Source: Deltaproteobacteria bacterium (GTDB lineage Bacteria; Myxococcota; Myxococcia; Myxococcales; Anaeromyxobacteraceae). From it: a DNA stretch of 64,000 nucleotides. Every line of letters starts with the position of its first letter. Within the stretch, counting starts at the first letter, position 1. This document shows, in pieces, positions 15,959 through 23,277 of this stretch. The notes beneath the pieces are model-generated. The model saw only the letters and a list, made by a program, of their open reading frames with translations. It ran no database searches and was not told the DNA's origin. A program made the position numbers and the translations under genes. The stretch spans positions 186,001 through 250,000 of the forward strand of contig JACRMN010000007.1 of assembly GCA_016214955.1 (NCBI GenBank). Direction: 5' to 3'.

Positions 15959-16384
15959 TCAGCGCTTGGCGGGGGCGACGGCGTCGCCGGAGGGGCCGCG
16001 GCGCACGCGGAAGGTGCCCAGCGCCTTGGCCACCAGCCCGCCCTCCGCGTCCCGCACCTCCCCCTCGCAGAAGGTCAGGGACACGCCGGCGCGCAGGCAG
16101 CGCCCCTCGGCCACCAGCCGTCCCTTGCCCGGGCCGATGAAGGAGATGGTCAGGTCCACGGTCTGGGCGCCATGGGCGGTCCGGTCCTGGGTGATGGCCG
16201 CCAGCGCCAGGGCGACGTCGGCCAGCGTGGTGATGACGCCGCCGTGGGCGGCGCCGAAGCTGTTGCAGAGCTCGGGGCGCACCGCCAGCGCCAGCCGCGC
16301 CAGGCCGGGCTGGCTGTGCTCCACCTCGACGCCGAGCAGGTCGGCGAAGGGCACCTGGCGGCCGATGGTCCGGGAGACGCTCAT
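15959..16384 (-). CDS. PaaI family thioesterase
   Basis: A 141-residue hot-dog fold acyl-CoA thioesterase. The signature NSFGAAHGGVITTLADVALALA carries the His-Gly-Gly pair and the Asp of the PaaI/4HBT families. A VDLTISFIGPGKGRLVAEGRC core and EVRDAEGGLVAKALGTFRV follow. It likely hydrolyses dead-end acyl-CoA or aromatic CoA and releases CoA. It is read leftward on its own, convergent with the operon ending at 15941 and divergent from the IclR regulator gene at 16499 with a 114-bp shared spacer. That makes it a candidate target of the regulator. ATG at 16384. Confidence 0.88.
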   Translation of the reverse strand: MSVSRTIGRQVPFADLLGVEVEHSQPGLARLALAVRPELCNSFGAAHGGVITTLADVALALAAITQDRTAHGAQTVDLTISFIGPGKGRLVAEGRCLRAGVSLTFCEGEVRDAEGGLVAKALGTFRVRRGPSGDAVAPAKR

Positions 16385-16498
16385 GGCCCCACGGTACACC
16401 GGAACCGGACCGGCCGGGTCGGCCCCACGTTTCGCTGGATGGAATGCGAGGCCGCACCCTGGTACAGTGCCGCCACCTCGGAGCCGCAGGACGCCGCC

Positions 16499-17329
16499 GT
16501 GACCACCGCCGCCGACAACGCCAGACGGGAAGGCCCGCGCCCGGCGCTCCCGGGCCGGCGGCGCAGCCCGGCCGAGGACCGCAAGTTCGTCACCGCCCTG
16601 GCCCGCGGCCTCGACGTGCTGCGCGCCTTCGGGCCGCGCGACCGCTGGCTCACCAACCAGGAGATGTCGAAGCGCACCGGGCTCGCCAAGCCCACCGTCT
16701 CGCGCCTGGCCTACACCCTCACCCGCATCGGCTTCCTGCGCTTCTCCGACCAGCGCAACAAGTACGCGCTGGGCAGCGCCGCGGTGCACCTGGGCTACAC
16801 CGCGCTGGGCCAGATGGAGGTCCGGCAGGTGGCCCGCCCGCTGATGCAGGAGCTCTCCCAGCACGCCAAGGCCTCGGTCCACCTGGCCATCGCCGACAGG
16901 CGCTCGATGCAGGTGGTGGACACCTACTGGGACACCGCCGCCTTCGTGGTGGACATCGGCTCGCGGGTCCCCATGGCCACCACCTCGCTGGGCCGGGCCT
17001 TCGTCTGCGCCCTGCCGCCGCCGGAGCGGAAGCGCCAGATGGAGTGGCTGCGCGAGGCCCGCCCCGACGACTGGCCCAACACCCGCAAGCGGCTGGAGCA
17101 GTCCTTCCGCGACTACGAGGAGCTGGGCTTCTGCTTCGGCCTGGGCGACTGGCGCCGCGAGGTGAACGCGGTGGCGGTGCCCCTCGTGCCCCCCGACGGC
17201 TCGGAGCCGGTGGTCATCGGCTGCTCCGGGCCGGCCTTCCAGCTCGGCCCGGAGGCGCTGCGCCGCGACGTCGGCCCGCGGCTCCTGGCGCTGGTGGGCA
17301 ACGTCCTCTCCGCCCTCCGCCGCGACTAG
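16499..17329 (+). CDS. IclR family transcriptional regulator
   Basis: A 276-residue regulator with an N-terminal winged helix-turn-helix (about residues 38-90: LTNQEMSKRTGLAKPTVSRLAYTLTRIGFLRF) and a C-terminal IclR effector-binding domain (about 105-270). The effector domain includes VVDTYWDTAAFVVDIGSRVPMATTSLGRA and ELGFCFGLGDWRREVNAVAVPL. IclR proteins often control catabolic genes for aromatics, glyoxylate or acids and bind a small-molecule inducer. The GTG at 16499 gives a normal N-terminus; an in-frame ATG at 16439 would add 20 residues but has no ribosome site. It starts an operon with a MaoC protein and a RidA-like protein and probably controls the surrounding acyl-CoA genes. Confidence 0.92.
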   Translation: MTTAADNARREGPRPALPGRRRSPAEDRKFVTALARGLDVLRAFGPRDRWLTNQEMSKRTGLAKPTVSRLAYTLTRIGFLRFSDQRNKYALGSAAVHLGYTALGQMEVRQVARPLMQELSQHAKASVHLAIADRRSMQVVDTYWDTAAFVVDIGSRVPMATTSLGRAFVCALPPPERKRQMEWLREARPDDWPNTRKRLEQSFRDYEELGFCFGLGDWRREVNAVAVPLVPPDGSEPVVIGCSGPAFQLGPEALRRDVGPRLLALVGNVLSALRRD

Positions 17330-17337
17330 GAGCCCGC

Positions 17338-17793
17338 ATGAGCGCCCCGACCTTCACCCTGCAGGAGCTGCAGGCCCGGCTGGGCGAGCCGCTCGAGCCC
17401 TCCCCGTGGATCGAGGTGGACCAGCAGCGCATCGACGCCTTCGCCCGCGCCACCGAGGACCTGCAGTGGATCCACCTCGACGTGGCCCGGGCCCGCGCCT
17501 CGCCCTTCGGCGGCACCATCGCCCACGGCTTCCTCACCCTCTCCCTGCTCCCGCGGATGATCGAGCTGGCGGTGGCGGTGTCGGGCGGCCGGATGACCGT
17601 CAACTACGGCCTCGACAAGGTGCGCTTCACCGCGCCACTTCCCTCCGGCTCGCGGGTCAGGGGCCGCTTCACGCCGCAGGTGGTCGAGCCGGTGGAGGGC
17701 GGCGTCCAGGTCACCTGGAAGGCGGTGGTGGAGCGCGAGGGGGCGGAGAAGCCCTGCCTGGTCGCCCAGTGGCTCACGCGTCACTACCAGTGA
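17338..17793 (+). CDS. MaoC family dehydratase (NodN-like)
   Basis: A 151-residue single hot-dog MaoC domain protein. The catalytic segment DLQWIHLDVARARASPFGGTIAHGFLTLSL has the Asp, His and GFLTLSL of NodN/MaoC-like (R)-hydratases. The C-terminal WKAVVEREGAEKPCLVAQWLTRHYQ end is conserved in the family. It begins 8 bp after the IclR regulator and is followed 10 bp later by the RidA-like gene. The presence of a second MaoC in the cluster suggests two enoyl-CoA hydration steps or different chain lengths. Confidence 0.9.
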   Translation: MSAPTFTLQELQARLGEPLEPSPWIEVDQQRIDAFARATEDLQWIHLDVARARASPFGGTIAHGFLTLSLLPRMIELAVAVSGGRMTVNYGLDKVRFTAPLPSGSRVRGRFTPQVVEPVEGGVQVTWKAVVEREGAEKPCLVAQWLTRHYQ

Positions 17794-17803
17794 GGAGGAC
17801 CCC

Positions 17804-18220
17804 GTGGCCGAGACGCTGCAACCCCCCGGCTGGCCCCGCCCCCGCGGCTACGCCAACGGCATCGCCGCCTCCGGGCGCCTGGTCTTCGTCGCCGGCCAGG
17901 TGGGCTGGGATGCCCGCGGCGGGCTCGTCGGCCCCGACCTGGTGGAGCAGGTGCGCCAGGCGCTCCGCAACGTGGTGGCGGTGCTGGCCGAGGGCGGCGC
18001 GCGGCCCGAGCACGTGGCCCGCATGACCTGGTACCTGGCCAGCAAGGACGAGTACAACGCGCGGCTCGCCGAGATCGGTGCCGCCTACCGCGAGGTCATG
18101 GGCAAGGTCTTCCCGGCCATGACCGCGGTGCAGGTGGGCGGCTTCGTCGAGGAGGGCGTGAAGGTGGAGATCGAGGTGACCGCGGTGGTGCCGCCTCCGG
18201 AGCCCCCGGGCACCGGCTAG
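17804..18220 (+). CDS. RidA family protein lacking the catalytic arginine
   Basis: A 138-residue protein of the RidA (YjgF/UK114) fold; the typical members hydrolyse reactive 2-aminoacrylate imines. LVFVAGQVGWDARG, VEQVRQALRNVVAVLAEGG and VARMTWYLASKDEYNA match the family well. In RidA proper the arginine in the segment before VKVEIE is required for deaminase activity; here the segment reads AMTAVQVGGFVEEGVKVEIE and has no arginine. It therefore probably belongs to one of the non-deaminase Rid subfamilies. It is last in the IclR operon. GTG start with AGGAGG upstream; the stop codon overlaps the convergent thioesterase stop. Confidence 0.88.
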   Translation: MAETLQPPGWPRPRGYANGIAASGRLVFVAGQVGWDARGGLVGPDLVEQVRQALRNVVAVLAEGGARPEHVARMTWYLASKDEYNARLAEIGAAYREVMGKVFPAMTAVQVGGFVEEGVKVEIEVTAVVPPPEPPGTG

Positions 18221-18699
18221 CGGGCCGGCGGCGCGCCCGCGTCGCTCCACTCGGCCGGCACCTGCACCGCCAGCACCTCGGCGCGGGCGCACTCCCTGCC
18301 GCCGGAGCACACCACGCACTCGACCACCCGCTTGCGCCCCTTCACCTCTCGCACCCGGGCCCGCAGCACCATGGGCTCGCCGATGGGCGTCGGGGCGAGG
18401 TAGGTCACGTTCAGCGTGGCGGTCACCGCCCAGAGCCGGGGCTCGCTGCCGATGGCCCGCCCCTCGGCGCGGTAGGCGTCGGCGATGGCGGTGCACACCG
18501 AGTGGCAGTCGATGACGCTGGCGATGATGCCGCCGTAGACAACGTGGGTGGGGCCGGCCATGTGGTCGGGCGAGGGCTGGAAGCGGCACACCACCTCGTC
18601 CCCCTCCACGTAGCTCTTCACGCCCAGTCCGCGGGGGTTGAGGGTGCCGCAGCCGAAGCAGCGGTTGTCGGGCAGCAGCTCCTGGATGGACCTCTGCAT
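18217..18699 (-). CDS. PaaI/4HBT family thioesterase
   Basis: A 160-residue hot-dog thioesterase. The N-terminal CFGCGTLNPRGLGVKSY is typical of the YbgC/DUF4442-like or PaaI group. VVYGGIIASVIDCHSVCTAIADA carries the active-site Gly-Gly-Ile and Asp of the hot-dog core. WAVTATLNVTYLAPTPIGEPMVLRARV and VECVVCSGGRECARAEVLAVQV complete the fold. It has several extra cysteines, and the C-terminal tail ends APPAR. The ATG at 18699 is read leftward, and its stop (CTAG palindrome) overlaps the RidA stop by 4 bp. It is a probable acyl-CoA hydrolase of unknown specificity. Confidence 0.88.
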   Translation of the reverse strand: MQRSIQELLPDNRCFGCGTLNPRGLGVKSYVEGDEVVCRFQPSPDHMAGPTHVVYGGIIASVIDCHSVCTAIADAYRAEGRAIGSEPRLWAVTATLNVTYLAPTPIGEPMVLRARVREVKGRKRVVECVVCSGGRECARAEVLAVQVPAEWSDAGAPPAR

Positions 18700-18818
18700 G
18701 TCACCTCCCGCGCCTGCCGGCCCGGCGCCTCGGGACAGGCTGCCGCGCCGCCCGCGCCCGCGCCACGCCCCGGCGGGGCTGCGCCGCCGGAGGAGACGGG
18801 CACGGCTTCGCCGTCGAG

Positions 18819-19448
18819 GTGCTCCACTTCCTCGGCGAGGTGGAGGCGGTCTTCGGCGTCTGGGTGCTGCCGCTGCTGGCGGTGCTGGCGGCGACCCGCG
18901 GCCCGCGCGCCCCGGAGCGGTTCCTGGGCGGCCTCTCCTTCACCGAGCCGCTCTTCGTCTTCGCGGTGATGGCCATCGCCTCGACCCGGCCGGTGCTCCG
19001 CTTCACCGAGCGCGCGCTCGGGCTCGGGGCCGGGCTGCTGGGCGGCACCCCCTTCGCCTGGTGGCTCGTCACGCTGACCATCGGGCCGCTCCTGGGCTCG
19101 CTCGTCACCGAGCCGGCGGCGATGGTCATCTGCGCGCTCCTGCTCTCGCGCCGGGTGCTGGCCCTGGGCCCCTCGCCGCGCCTGGCCTACGCCACCGCCT
19201 TCAACGACAACGCCGCCATCACCTACCTGGCCTCGCTGGTGCCGGACCTGTCCGCCGAGGCGCGGGTGGCGGTGGTGGCCGGCGCGGTGGCCGGCGGCGG
19301 CCTCACCGTCATCGCCAACGCTCCCAACCCGGCCGGCCAGGCGCTCCTGGCGCGCCACTTCCCGGGTGGCGTCTCTCCGGGCGGCCTGTTCCTGGGCGCG
19401 CTCTTGCCCACCGCGGTGGCCGCGGCCGCCTACCTCATCCTCCCCTGA
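18819..19448 (+). CDS. Putative Na+/H+ antiporter, C-terminal half only (possible pseudogene)
   Basis: This 209-residue frame matches the C-terminal half of the putative Na+/H+ antiporter family (full members about 420 residues). It begins MLHFLGEVEAVFGVWVLPLLA and contains LSFTEPLFVFAVMAIASTRP, NDNAAITYLASLV, GGLTVIANAPNPAGQALLA and FLGALLPTAVAAAAYLILP. About five or six transmembrane helices are visible. The open frame continues upstream as GHGFAVEV but has no start codon with a ribosome site and no N-terminal half. The DNA before it belongs to the oppositely oriented thioesterase gene. A 5' deletion is therefore likely, leaving a pseudogene or a short functional form. The GTG at 18819 is a nominal start. 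Confidence 0.6.
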   Translation: MLHFLGEVEAVFGVWVLPLLAVLAATRGPRAPERFLGGLSFTEPLFVFAVMAIASTRPVLRFTERALGLGAGLLGGTPFAWWLVTLTIGPLLGSLVTEPAAMVICALLLSRRVLALGPSPRLAYATAFNDNAAITYLASLVPDLSAEARVAVVAGAVAGGGLTVIANAPNPAGQALLARHFPGGVSPGGLFLGALLPTAVAAAAYLILP

Positions 19449-19573
19449 AATCGTCCGGCGCGACGGCCACTTGCCGGGCGGGGGCCGGGGAGCCACCCGC
19501 GCCCCATCGGGGCGGGCGAACCAGATGGCCCCTGGCGCGCTCTCACACCCTAGAACCCCGTGGAGGGATCGCC

Positions 19574-20047
19574 ATGCCCAGCCCCACCCGCCTCGCCGCT
19601 GCCGCGCTCGCCCTGGCACTCGCCGCCCCGCTCGCCGCCCGGGCCGGCGGGAAGGAGGTCGCGCTGCCCCGAGACTTCCGGACCTGGACCCACGTGCGCT
19701 CCATGGTGGTCACCGACCCGGACGAGGGCATGTACGGCTTCCACAACGTCTACGCCAACAAGGCGGCGCTCAGGACCCTGCGCGGCCAGGCCAGGAGCTA
19801 CGCCGACGGCGCCGTGTTCGTGGTCTCGATCTTCGAGGTGAAGCAGGAGAAGGGGCAGGTGGTCGCCGGCGCCAAGCAGCGCGACGTGGTCCAGGTGAAG
19901 GACGCGAGCGCCACGGAGACGGGCGGCTGGCGCTTCGCCTCCTTCGATCCCTCGGGCAAGCGCACCGCGGTGGACGTCTCCACCTGCGCCGCCTGCCACG
20001 CCCAGGCGAGCGGCGGCGACCACGTCTTCACCCGCTTCGCCGAGTAG
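19574..20047 (+). CDS. Cytochrome P460 family protein
   Basis: A 157-residue exported protein with an N-terminal signal peptide (cleavage likely near ARA) and a C-terminal CAACH heme c motif (C138, C141, H142). The middle part is characteristic of the cytochrome P460 family: FRTWTHVRSMV, FHNVYAN..AL and ADGAVFVVSIFE. True P460 enzymes oxidise hydroxylamine and carry a Lys-heme cross-link; most relatives are only c-type cytochromes. The Lys is not assignable by eye here. ATG at 19574 follows GGAGGGATC. A DUF6132-like gene follows after 27 bp. Function in nitrogen chemistry is only suggested by family and by the NosL proteins 13 kb away. Confidence 0.85.
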   Translation: MPSPTRLAAAALALALAAPLAARAGGKEVALPRDFRTWTHVRSMVVTDPDEGMYGFHNVYANKAALRTLRGQARSYADGAVFVVSIFEVKQEKGQVVAGAKQRDVVQVKDASATETGGWRFASFDPSGKRTAVDVSTCAACHAQASGGDHVFTRFAE

Positions 20048-20074
20048 CGGCCCCGCGCCGCTGGAGCACAGCCC

Positions 20075-20359
20075 ATGTCCGAGCAGACCGCCACCGCCGG
20101 GACGCCGCCCGCGCCCGCGCCCGCCGGCGCCTTCCAGCGTTTCTGGCGCTCCCGCGCCCGCGCCCTCGCGGCCGCGGCCCTGGGCGCGGCGGCCGGAGCG
20201 GCCTACGCCCACTTCATCGGCTGCCGCACCGGCACCTGCCCGCTCACCTCCAACGTGTGGACCGCCGGCCTGTACGGTGCCTTCGTGGGTGGGATCGCCG
20301 GCTGGCCGAGCCGGGTCGCCGCGGCGCCGCGCCGGGCCGCCGAGGGCTGGGAGCCGTAG
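20075..20359 (+). CDS. Small membrane protein, DUF6132-like
   Basis: A 94-residue protein with a disordered Pro/Ala N-terminus (residues 1-20) and two short hydrophobic helices, near 30-48 and 66-84. Between them is the sequence YAHFIGCRTGTCPLTSN, the hallmark of DUF6132 (GCRTGTCPLTS...YGA). The two Cys-x4-Cys residues suggest a redox or metal-linked site at the membrane face. Genes of this family often lie beside thioredoxin or rhodanese genes. ATG at 20075. It forms a two-gene unit with the cytochrome P460. Function is unknown. Confidence 0.8.
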   Translation: MSEQTATAGTPPAPAPAGAFQRFWRSRARALAAAALGAAAGAAYAHFIGCRTGTCPLTSNVWTAGLYGAFVGGIAGWPSRVAAAPRRAAEGWEP

Positions 20360-20416
20360 GACTCCGGGCGCGGGAGCAGGCAGGGTCCACCGTCTGTGAA
20401 CGCAGGGCCCGGTCCC

Positions 20417-20434
20417 CCGCGCCCCGAGGCGCGG
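20417..20434 (+). terminator. Candidate terminator hairpin
   Basis: Arms CCGCGCC (20417-20423) and GGCGCGG (20428-20434) pair perfectly around the loop CCGA. The hairpin is located 57 bp after the DUF6132-like stop codon, in the spacer before the convergent 55-residue gene (20620). No T-tract follows. The 260-bp spacer otherwise holds nothing I recognise. Confidence 0.4.
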
Positions 20435-20619
20435 TAAGGGCGTTCGGTCGATGCCCGCTGCTCCCACGGACCGACGCAATGCCGGCGCCGCGCGATGAAG
20501 CGTCCCTGGCCGAGAGGCGCGCGGCGCGTTGCATTGCTCGGGGTCTGCGGAGGGAACCGGTCGCAGGTCCCTGCCGTGAAGACCCGGCGCGGAGCGCCTG
20601 GCGCACTGCTTCCGGTGCT

Positions 20620-20787
20620 CTACGCGGCCAGCTGCTTCTTCAGCTTGGTCTGCAGCTTCTTGGCCGCGTCGCAGTCCTCGCACTTGGCCGAGGCCTTCTT
20701 GGCGTGCACCTGGCACGTCTCCAGGCAGTTGCCCAGCGACTGGACCAGCATCCGCAGCTCCTTGGCCGACAGCTTCACCTCGGTCAT
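20620..20787 (-). CDS. Small four-cysteine protein of unknown function
   Basis: A 55-residue, lysine-rich helical protein. It contains four cysteines in two pairs, C21-x3-C25 and C36-x2-C39 (NCLETC, KCEDC), with a His at 28, and ends KKLQTKLKKQLAA. The pattern suggests a helical hairpin that binds a metal or forms disulfides. ATG at 20787 has GAGGAG upstream at proper distance; the frame is open farther upstream without a start as good. It is the last gene of a leftward run that includes thioredoxin reductase and thioredoxin. No family recognised with certainty; ferredoxin-like four-helix Cys proteins are an alternative. Confidence 0.7.
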   Translation of the reverse strand: MTEVKLSAKELRMLVQSLGNCLETCQVHAKKASAKCEDCDAAKKLQTKLKKQLAA

Positions 20788-20913
20788 CGGTTCTCCTCCT
20801 CGAAGGGACTGCGTCGGGTGGCGACGGTCGAAGTATCGACCCCGGGGTCCGGGGCCGTCACCAGGTTTCCGGGGTTCAGTGTGCCGCACCCGCGCGCACC
20901 GGGCGGGTGCGGA

Positions 20914-21858
20914 TCACCGGGCCGCCACCGGCTTGTGGTCCTTCACGTACTTCTGGGCGGCCAGCGCCGCGATGGTGCCGTCGGCCACCGCGGTGGTGAT
21001 CTGGCGGAACTTCTTCTGGCGCAGGTCGCCGGCCACGTAGAGCCCCGGCACCTGCGTGGACATGTCCTCCTGCGTCTCCACGTAGCCCCAGGGGTTGAGC
21101 GGCAGGAGCCCCTTCACCAGGTCGGCGCGGGGGACGTAGCCGATGAACACGAAGACGCCGTCGGTCGCGAGCTCGGTGACCTCCTTGGTCTTCACGTTCT
21201 CGATCTTGAGCTTGTCCAGCCCCTTCTCGCCCAGGAACTCCCGCGGCTCCGAGTCCCAGATCACCTTGATCTTGGGGTGGTGCAGCGCCTCCTCGGCGAT
21301 GGCCGCCTCGGCCTGGAAGTGGTCGAACTGGTGGATGATGGTGACGCTGCGGGCGAACTGGGTGAGGAAGAGCGACTCCTCCACCGCCGAGTTGCCGCCG
21401 CCCACCACGTGGATGTCCTTGCCCTCGAAGTAGGCGCCGTCGCAGGTGGCGCAGTAGCTGATGCCGCGCCCCTTGAAGCGGGACTCGCCCGCCACGCCCA
21501 GGTCGCGAGGCTTCGCGCCGGTGGCGACGATGACCGCCGGGGCCTCGACCTCCTCCTCCTCGTCGAGCTCGAAGCGCTTCACGGGACCCGAGAGATCGTG
21601 CTTGGTGATCTCCACCGCCCGCCGCACCTTGGCGCCGAAGCGCTCCGCCTGGGCGGAGAAGGCCTTGGCCAGGTCGGTGCCCTTCACGTCCTCGGGGAAG
21701 CCGGGATAGTTGGAGACCTTGTGGGTTGTCTTCACCTGTCCACCGGGGACGCTCTCGTCGAGCACCAGCGTCTTCAGGCGGGCCCGGGATGCGTAGATGG
21801 CTGCCGTGAGGCCGGCCGGTCCGGCGCCCACCACGATCACGTCGTACTTCTCTGCCAT
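20914..21858 (-). CDS. trxB: Thioredoxin-disulfide reductase
   Basis: A 314-residue FAD/NADPH flavoenzyme reducing thioredoxin. The FAD motif is GAGPAGLTAA (residues 11-20), the redox pair is CATC (C136, C139), the NADPH motif is GGGNSAVEES and the FAD C-terminal motif is YVAGDLRQKKFRQITTAVADG. Length and order match low-Mr TrxB. ATG at 21858. The thioredoxin gene 23 bp upstream forms its operon partner. Together with adjacent Cys-rich mini-proteins this looks like a dedicated reductant supply rather than the housekeeping pair, though that is inference. Confidence 0.92.
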   Translation of the reverse strand: MAEKYDVIVVGAGPAGLTAAIYASRARLKTLVLDESVPGGQVKTTHKVSNYPGFPEDVKGTDLAKAFSAQAERFGAKVRRAVEITKHDLSGPVKRFELDEEEEVEAPAVIVATGAKPRDLGVAGESRFKGRGISYCATCDGAYFEGKDIHVVGGGNSAVEESLFLTQFARSVTIIHQFDHFQAEAAIAEEALHHPKIKVIWDSEPREFLGEKGLDKLKIENVKTKEVTELATDGVFVFIGYVPRADLVKGLLPLNPWGYVETQEDMSTQVPGLYVAGDLRQKKFRQITTAVADGTIAALAAQKYVKDHKPVAAR

Positions 21859-21881
21859 GGCGTTCTCCTGGCGGCGGGGCG

Positions 21882-22217
21882 CTAGCCCAGCATCGCCTCG
21901 ACCTGGGCCTTGATGGCGGTGCGCTTGATGTCCTCGCCGCCGAGCCGCTCCCCCACCTCCTGCCCGTTCTTGAAGAAGACGAGGGTGGGGCTCCCGGTCA
22001 CGCCCAGCTTGCTGGCGAGGTCGCGGTTGCCCTGGCGGAAGATCTTGAGGAATGTGGCCTTGCCGGCGAACTGCTCGGCGACCGCCTCGTACTTGGGGGC
22101 GAGGGCCTCGCAGGGCGGGCACTCGGTGGAGAAGAAGTCGAGGACCACCGGCCCGGCGGCCTGGGCCACCTCCCGCTCGTATTCGGCGCCGGTGATCTCC
22201 TTCACGTGCTGGCTCAT
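21882..22217 (-). CDS. Thioredoxin-like protein with ECPPC active site
   Basis: A 111-residue cytoplasmic thioredoxin. The active site is TECPPC (C33, C36) instead of the standard WCGPC, and the cis-Pro motif is VTGSPTLVFFKNGQEV. The lack of Trp and Gly in the active site suggests a changed redox potential or partner. The ATG at 22217 is preceded by AGGAG; the frame upstream would extend to 22328 without a signal. It begins the thioredoxin/TrxB leftward unit. Relatives with CPPC sites occur in selenium and arsenic gene neighbourhoods, which fits the ArsM-like gene nearby, but this is weak evidence. Confidence 0.9.
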   Translation of the reverse strand: MSQHVKEITGAEYEREVAQAAGPVVLDFFSTECPPCEALAPKYEAVAEQFAGKATFLKIFRQGNRDLASKLGVTGSPTLVFFKNGQEVGERLGGEDIKRTAIKAQVEAMLG

Positions 22218-22332
22218 GATCGGGTCTCCTGGAGCGCCGTTGGCTCGCGCTCGTCTCGTCCCGTGGGAGCCAGCATCGTGCGGGAGGAGTCGCGCACCGT
22301 GCCGCGGCGCCGCGCCGCGCGACCCCATAGAC

Positions 22333-22358
22333 GGAGGGCCGCCTCGCGGCGGCCCTCC
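22333..22358 (-). terminator. Strong terminator hairpin downstream of the Cys-rich peptide gene
   Basis: Perfect 11-bp arms GGAGGGCCGCC (22333-22343) and GGCGGCCCTCC (22348-22358) close a TCGC tetraloop. It lies 25 bp after the stop codon of the 33-residue gene and 115 bp before the thioredoxin start. The stem has no T-tract, common in very GC-rich genomes. It would make the peptide gene a separate monocistronic unit. Confidence 0.6.
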
Positions 22359-22382
22359 GGATACCTCTTCGACCAGCGGGAG

Positions 22383-22484
22383 CTAGTCGTGGCAGCCCGA
22401 CACCAGCCGGGAGGCCTTGGCGCAGCACTGCGCGACCTTCTCGGCCGTGCAGCAGGACGCCTTGGGCTTCGTGAGCAGCTTCAT
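22383..22484 (-). CDS. 33-residue cysteine-rich peptide; candidate RiPP-like precursor
   Basis: A very small gene, MKLLTKPKASCC followed by TAEKVAQCCAKASRLVSG and CHD. Its cysteines are paired: C11-C12, C20-C21, then C31. ATG at 22484 has GAGGAGG directly upstream, 6 bp away. A strong hairpin follows the TAG stop, so it is transcribed on its own. It is divergent from an ArsM-like methyltransferase and a radical SAM/SPASM protein whose starts lie 124 and 794 bp away. A short basic leader-like N-terminus and clustered Cys near the C-terminus fit a substrate of a peptide-modifying radical SAM enzyme. A metal-binding or copper/arsenic chaperone peptide is an alternative. No database family was checked. 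Confidence 0.65.
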   Translation of the reverse strand: MKLLTKPKASCCTAEKVAQCCAKASRLVSGCHD

Positions 22485-22607
22485 GCTTCCTCCTCTCGGG
22501 CTCGGCTTCTCCGCCCGAGCATCCCATGGGAGCCTCGGGGGAGGGCGAGGATTCCTGGCGCGCGGCGAATCCTCCGTTCGCCGCCTGGCTCTCCCTGGAG
22601 GAGACCA

Positions 22608-23261
22608 ATGTCCCGTCGTGACGACACTTTTCGCGGTCGCGTGGCAGGCGCCACCCAGGCCCGCTACGACGGCCTCTCCACCGCCGGGTCGAGCCTCTCC
22701 TGCGGCGGCGCCCTCGACGACGCTGCCCCGCTGCCGGGCGAGACGGTGGTGGACCTGGGCTGCGGCCGCGGCGGCGACGTGGTGAAGGCCGCCGGGCGGG
22801 TGGGCCCCTCGGGCGCGGCGGTGGGCGTGGACGCGAGCCCCTCGATGCTGGCCGTCGCCCGCGAGCGGGCCGCCGGACATCCGCAGGCCCGCTTCGTCGA
22901 GAGCGACCTCGCCGCAGTGGCGCTACCCGACGGGCTCGCCGACGTGGTGGTCTCCAACTGCGCCATCAACCACGCGCCCGACAAGGCCGCCGTCTACCGC
23001 GAGATCCACCGGTTGCTGCGGCCGGGCGGCCGCTTCGCGGTCTCCGACGTGGTGTCGGAGGCGGAGCTTCCCGCCGCCGTGCGCGAGGACCCCGCCGCCT
23101 GGGCCGCCTGCTACGGCGGCTCCATCCCCGAGGCCGAGTACCTGGCCGCCATCGCCGCCGCCGGCTTCGCCGAGGTGGCCGTGCGGCGCCGCACCGAGCC
23201 CTACGAGAAGGGCGGCGTCCTCGTCCGCAGCATCACCGTGGAGGGGCGCCGCGCGCCCTGA
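22608..23261 (+). CDS. ArsM-like SAM-dependent methyltransferase
   Basis: A 217-residue class I methyltransferase. The SAM motif VVDLGCGRGGDVVKAA is near residues 47-62, and the fold continues with VGVDASPSMLAVARERA, LLRPGGRFAVSDVV and a C-terminal VLVRSITVEG. The pattern resembles arsenite methyltransferases. SNCAINHAPDK corresponds to their SNCVINL.PDK with a substrate cysteine, and AACYGGSIPEAEYL to the CxGGA region with a second cysteine. A third Cys lies early, in SLSCGG. These three sites suit As(III) or another soft metalloid or thiol. ATG at 22608 follows GGAGGAG by 4 bp. The radical SAM gene follows after 16 bp, so the two are an operon. Peptide or small-thiol methylation cannot be excluded. 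Confidence 0.85.
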   Translation: MSRRDDTFRGRVAGATQARYDGLSTAGSSLSCGGALDDAAPLPGETVVDLGCGRGGDVVKAAGRVGPSGAAVGVDASPSMLAVARERAAGHPQARFVESDLAAVALPDGLADVVVSNCAINHAPDKAAVYREIHRLLRPGGRFAVSDVVSEAELPAAVREDPAAWAACYGGSIPEAEYLAAIAAAGFAEVAVRRRTEPYEKGGVLVRSITVEGRRAP

Positions 23262-23277
23262 ACCCTCCGGAGCCGCC

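Noticed and set aside
19501-19513. GCCCC-ATC-GGGGC hairpin after the truncated antiporter as terminator
   Set aside because: Only a 5-bp stem in a very GC-rich stretch; such repeats are expected by chance here.
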